Origin: Ciona intestinalis
Taxonomy: Eukaryota; Chordata; Ascidiacea; Phlebobranchia; Cionidae
Direction of reading: 5' to 3'
Length of the DNA: 64,000 nucleotides
Assembly: GCF_000224145.3 (NCBI RefSeq)
Contig: NC_020166.2
Span: 1,553,966-1,617,965 of the forward strand
Shown here: piece by piece, positions 61,401-64,000 of the stretch
How positions within the stretch are numbered: the first letter of the stretch is position 1
How the letters are laid out: each line of letters starts with the position of its first letter
Notes under the pieces: model-generated
Told to the model about the DNA's origin: nothing
Seen by the model: the letters and a program-made list of their open reading frames with translations, nothing else
Databases searched by the model: none
Made by a program: the position numbers and the translations under genes

Positions 61401-62920
61401 GACACGGCAATTGCTCCAACCCAGGGTCACTAAAGGGTTGTCCAAATTATTAGCCATACATAAAAAAAATCTAAAAAAATCATCACCCACAAATTAACAT
61501 ATATACATGGTAACTTGTAAGTTGACACGAGGTGTTAAACTCGTGTTATAACGACCGTTTTCCGGCCATGCGAGGATAAAGTAAAAGAAGTTACATACAT
61601 GCATCACAATAACATTAGACAGACTTAACTTACCAAACGCCTTGTTGGGCCTTTCCCAGCATGTATGCCAAGTACACCGGCAACACAGTACTAAAATTTT
61701 GGAATAAAATGTTAAATATACATGAATGTATTATAATGTATACATGCGTAATATGTCAACTACAGTTTAAATCTCAGGGTACGACATATGAGCTTGCCCA
61801 ATACAACAAATATTATACAACATAAAATAAACTTTAACTTGTATTTATCTATAAGACAGACACTAATAAAGATCAGGTTAATTAAAACAACGAAAGGAAA
61901 GGAATTAGCAGCAAAGTGAGTAAACACATTTTATTGGTAAAAATTACTATAGTAAAGGTGGTCAAATAAAACATGTGTACTATAATGTATTCATGGCCAA
62001 TGGGTTAAAACATGCTTTATATCCCATGTTTAGATTCACCTGTATAGGTTTTAATTATGGCTATAAGAAATTAAAGATAGGACTAACCAACACTTTAATT
62101 ATAAAATTTAGGGGTCCCAAGTTTGCATAATTTTTCCAAACTTGCATTATTTTCCATAAACAAATATGGACCAGTTTAAACACTATAAACTCACCAGAGC
62201 GCCTGCCCACATCCCCATATAAACCCCTCCAGTTGAAGCACCTAATGCTGCCAGGATATAGATCACGAAACCCATCTCACCCACAATGCTGATTATCCCA
62301 AACACAATCTGAGCAATCTGGAAGAAAAGAAAAACAAGAGGTAGGCGACAAGGGCTTTTTTGGTGATGGAAGTTTCAAGATTACATCAAGACTTGAGGAT
62401 AATAAGTTCAGGACTTGATGCTGCTACCACTGTGGGAATATGTGTCTTTGGGAAATACACTAAACAACAATCCCTGTGGTCACTAATGGGTTACCTAAGT
62501 TGTTAGAGATGCAGAAACACAATCGCAAGCAAAGTTACAAAGACTGGGTTTGGATAAAGTGGTACACGGGGTAATGCGGGACAATTTTTTTAATTACCTT
62601 TTATCTCATTAGATTCATTTAATAATAAATAAAAATGCTATAAAACTTTTTAAGAGTTTTTTCATGTCTGTATAGACGTCTTTCCAAAGTCGATTACTGT
62701 TTTAACTAAATCAGTGTTAAAATATGGGAGAATATGTGTTTAAGTGTCCCAATTTCCCCTATTCTACTATATATAACTCGTAAGCGCGCACAACGCGAGG
62801 ATGAGTGTGTAAAACTTATTCATTGCTTACTAATTACACCAAATAACACATACGTACCCCACATTTTCGGTATCTATCTGCGTACTTGGCTCCAGGAAAC
62901 TCAGGATTAGGTGCGCTCAT
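58441..62920 (-). CDS. CD20/MS4A-like four-transmembrane protein, gene 4
   Basis: Minus-strand exons: 62920-62858, 62317-62195, 61690-61634, 61232-61128, 60708-60592, 60033-59982, 59675-59632 and 58485-58441. All GT-AG phases agree, giving 201 residues. The N-terminus contains PGAKYADRYRKCG. TM1 starts IAQIVFGIISIVGEMGFVI, and TM2 starts YMGMWAGALYCVAGVLGI. TM3 is in exon 4 (MVVSIVSCILAFVIMCTGIS). TM4 is in exon 5 (LIVAIAGLGEFITSIVFSAF), followed by a Cys-rich juxtamembrane segment CCGAVCCGKKDYA. The tail is Tyr/Pro/Gln-rich (GYQPQTGYPPQSQ) and ends EIPPEYKLAS, a PPxY motif that could recruit WW-domain proteins. The C-terminus here is the best supported of the four, with a stop followed by AATAAA. 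This is a CD20-like membrane protein; ligand or channel role unknown. Confidence 0.85.
59745..59790 (+). repeat. SINE 3' module fragment in intron 6 of gene 4
   Basis: It reads GCAGGCATGAGGTGTATAAA followed by ACAGAACACCAG. Confidence 0.4.
60960..61110 (+). repeat. Two SINE 3' modules in intron 4 of gene 4
   Basis: They read CATGTTATAATTACTGTCAC, CCACCATGCGTAAACATATA, then CACCACATGTTATAACAAAT and GCCCTGCCACGTGAAGATAA. Confidence 0.55.
61299..61604 (+). repeat. tRNA-derived SINE, best full-length copy, in intron 3 of gene 4
   Basis: The head GGCGCCGTAGCACAGTTGG carries an A-box-like TAGCACAGTTGG (61306-61317) and a B-box-like GGTTCAAGGC (61350-61359), so it is tRNA-derived. A unique middle follows (CCACTGTGGGCGTATGTGTC, GACACGGCAATTGCTCCAAC), then a 3' module (GGTAACTTGTAAGTTGACAC, GTGTTATAACGACCGTTTTC). 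No CCA end or canonical cloverleaf is claimed, so it is not a tRNA gene. Confidence 0.75.
62390..62545 (+). repeat. SINE middle part, fragment, in intron 1 of gene 4
   Basis: It reads GTTCAGGACTTGATGCTGCT, ACCACTGTGGGAATATGTGT and GGTCACTAATGGGTTACC. The 3' module is lost. Confidence 0.55.
62561..62766 (-). repeat. MITE-like repeat in intron 1 of gene 4
   Basis: It starts GGTACACGGGGTAATGCGGG, has diverged internal blocks and ends TGTCCCAATTTCCCCTATTC. Confidence 0.5.
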
Positions 62921-64000
62921 TGTTCCTGCTATGTTTAATATTCAAAACACAATCAAAAAAATCTATAAAACAAAATCACATTGCAATAAATGTAAAAGTA
63001 TATAACACGCTTTTTGCAAATTAAACCCATACTGTTTTGCAAACAGTACGAACTACAATGATGGTAAAACTGCTGTCGAATGTAAACGCCTTTCTAACGC
63101 AATACGGCGTGGCAAATCCTTCACTAGTGCTACAAAAACATGCTGCAGGCTGGGAGCCGGAAAACATAGCGAGAAAAACATCCAGCGCGGCGAGTGGTCC
63201 AGTTAAGTGGGTTATTAAGAATGGTAGGGAAGTGAAGAGAAAGAGGGAGAGGAGAGAAATAAAGAGTATAGGCACGGAGCAACGGGTTGTGGGAAGAATG
63301 CAATGTGGGCAGAAAGAGAATCCAGTTTTACCACTTAACTTGTAGGTCAAGAAAGAGATGGCCCTGGTTCTCTCTCTTTGTAAACCGCAAAGTTTTTGTT
63401 CTGAAGCGTTTCTTGTTGAAGCACCCCAACAAAAGAAATGCCGCGGTATCTCACGCATTCTAACCGTTTACAACTGGCGTTTAGTCGGAATTTGGAAACC
63501 CCCGAACTGACTAGGTTCATGCGAATGTGGACTTATGTGATACAGTATACGATATTGGCCCATTAGAGTATATAGTACTGTAGGGTAAGATGGACACCTT
63601 ATTCATGCTTTAGCACACAATATCTTGTTTTAAACAATTAACAACGGCCAATTAACAACAAACCGAATCCTCATGGGAGTCGTAAGGATTCGATTTTATA
63701 ATTCTTCCGACAATCTTTGTTTACTACCGAACGGGACGAGAAAATAGAATGAAAAGGTGTCCCAACTTTCCCCACCCCAATTATATATATTTATATATCG
63801 CATGCGTGTATTATACATATATGTAACCGATACAGCTGTCTTTGAAATCCACAAGTTATACATTTTATTTCCGTTTATTGGTTTAACACTTTGTTTCGTT
63901 CAATGACAAGTTCACCTACATCAAGATAATATTGAAATAATGAGGTACGAGATGAAAATAAACACACCCTCACTGAATGGTTGACTCTTATTCCACCCGC
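62921..64000. promoter_or_regulatory. Upstream region of tetraspan gene 4
   Basis: It contains a MITE (63575-63780) and a more GC-rich segment at about 63050-63480 with overlapping open frames on both strands (63037-63345 plus, 63021-63458 minus) that show no recognisable domain. A promoter role for gene 4 is inferred from position only. Confidence 0.35.
63575..63780 (+). repeat. MITE-like repeat, near full length
   Basis: It runs from TAGTACTGTAGGGTAAGATGG through TTTAGCACACAATATC, CAATTAACAACGG and TTTGTTTACTACCGAACGGG to CCCAACTTTCCCCACCCCAA. A short CAATTAACAACG segment is duplicated inside. Confidence 0.65.

Noticed and set aside
63021..63458. 145-codon minus-strand and overlapping 102-codon plus-strand open frames
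   Set aside because: They overlap on opposite strands in a GC-richer segment and have no recognisable domain. At least one, and probably both, are chance.
1..64000. CRISPR arrays, bacterial operons or insertion sequences
   Set aside because: The DNA is eukaryotic with spliced genes. No regularly spaced identical repeats or transposase genes were seen.

Overview
The window looks like nuclear DNA of a tunicate, most likely a Ciona species. It is AT-rich. Most genes are intron-dense with GT-AG introns of about 0.1-1.1 kb and tiny exons. Three short interspersed repeat families recur throughout: a MITE-like element with ends like GGGGTAAGATGG, a composite tRNA-derived SINE, and a third short element. 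The gene families found (ephrin, beta-1,4-galactosyltransferase, CD20-like tetraspans) are animal families. Exons were joined by reading splice sites and phases by eye; no alignment or transcript evidence was available.

Layout. (1) About 1.1-24.2 kb, minus strand: the first three coding exons of an ephrin (signal peptide plus Eph-binding domain) spread over 23 kb. Two introns of about 10.7 and 11.9 kb hold mostly repeats. The 3' exon or exons (membrane attachment) were not found and probably lie beyond the left edge. (2) 24.2-25.2 kb: a perfect GC-rich hairpin just upstream of ephrin exon 1, and a candidate two-exon gene for a small secreted Cys-containing protein. (3) 25.2-34.4 kb: a gene-poor, repeat-rich interval. 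(4) 34.4-38.5 kb, plus strand: a complete nine-exon beta-1,4-galactosyltransferase with an unusual possible C-terminal membrane segment. (5) 40.9-62.9 kb, minus strand: four head-to-tail CD20/MS4A-like four-transmembrane genes with matching exon structure and intron phases. Three of the four carry a C-terminal PPxY motif. (6) 62.9-64 kb: the region upstream of the fourth tetraspan gene, with another MITE.

The products are surface or secretory-pathway proteins: an Eph ligand, a Golgi glycosyltransferase, and tetraspans with tails that could bind WW domains. They do not form an obvious pathway. The tetraspan array is the most distinctive feature: a local tandem expansion of a family best known from vertebrate immune and sensory cells.
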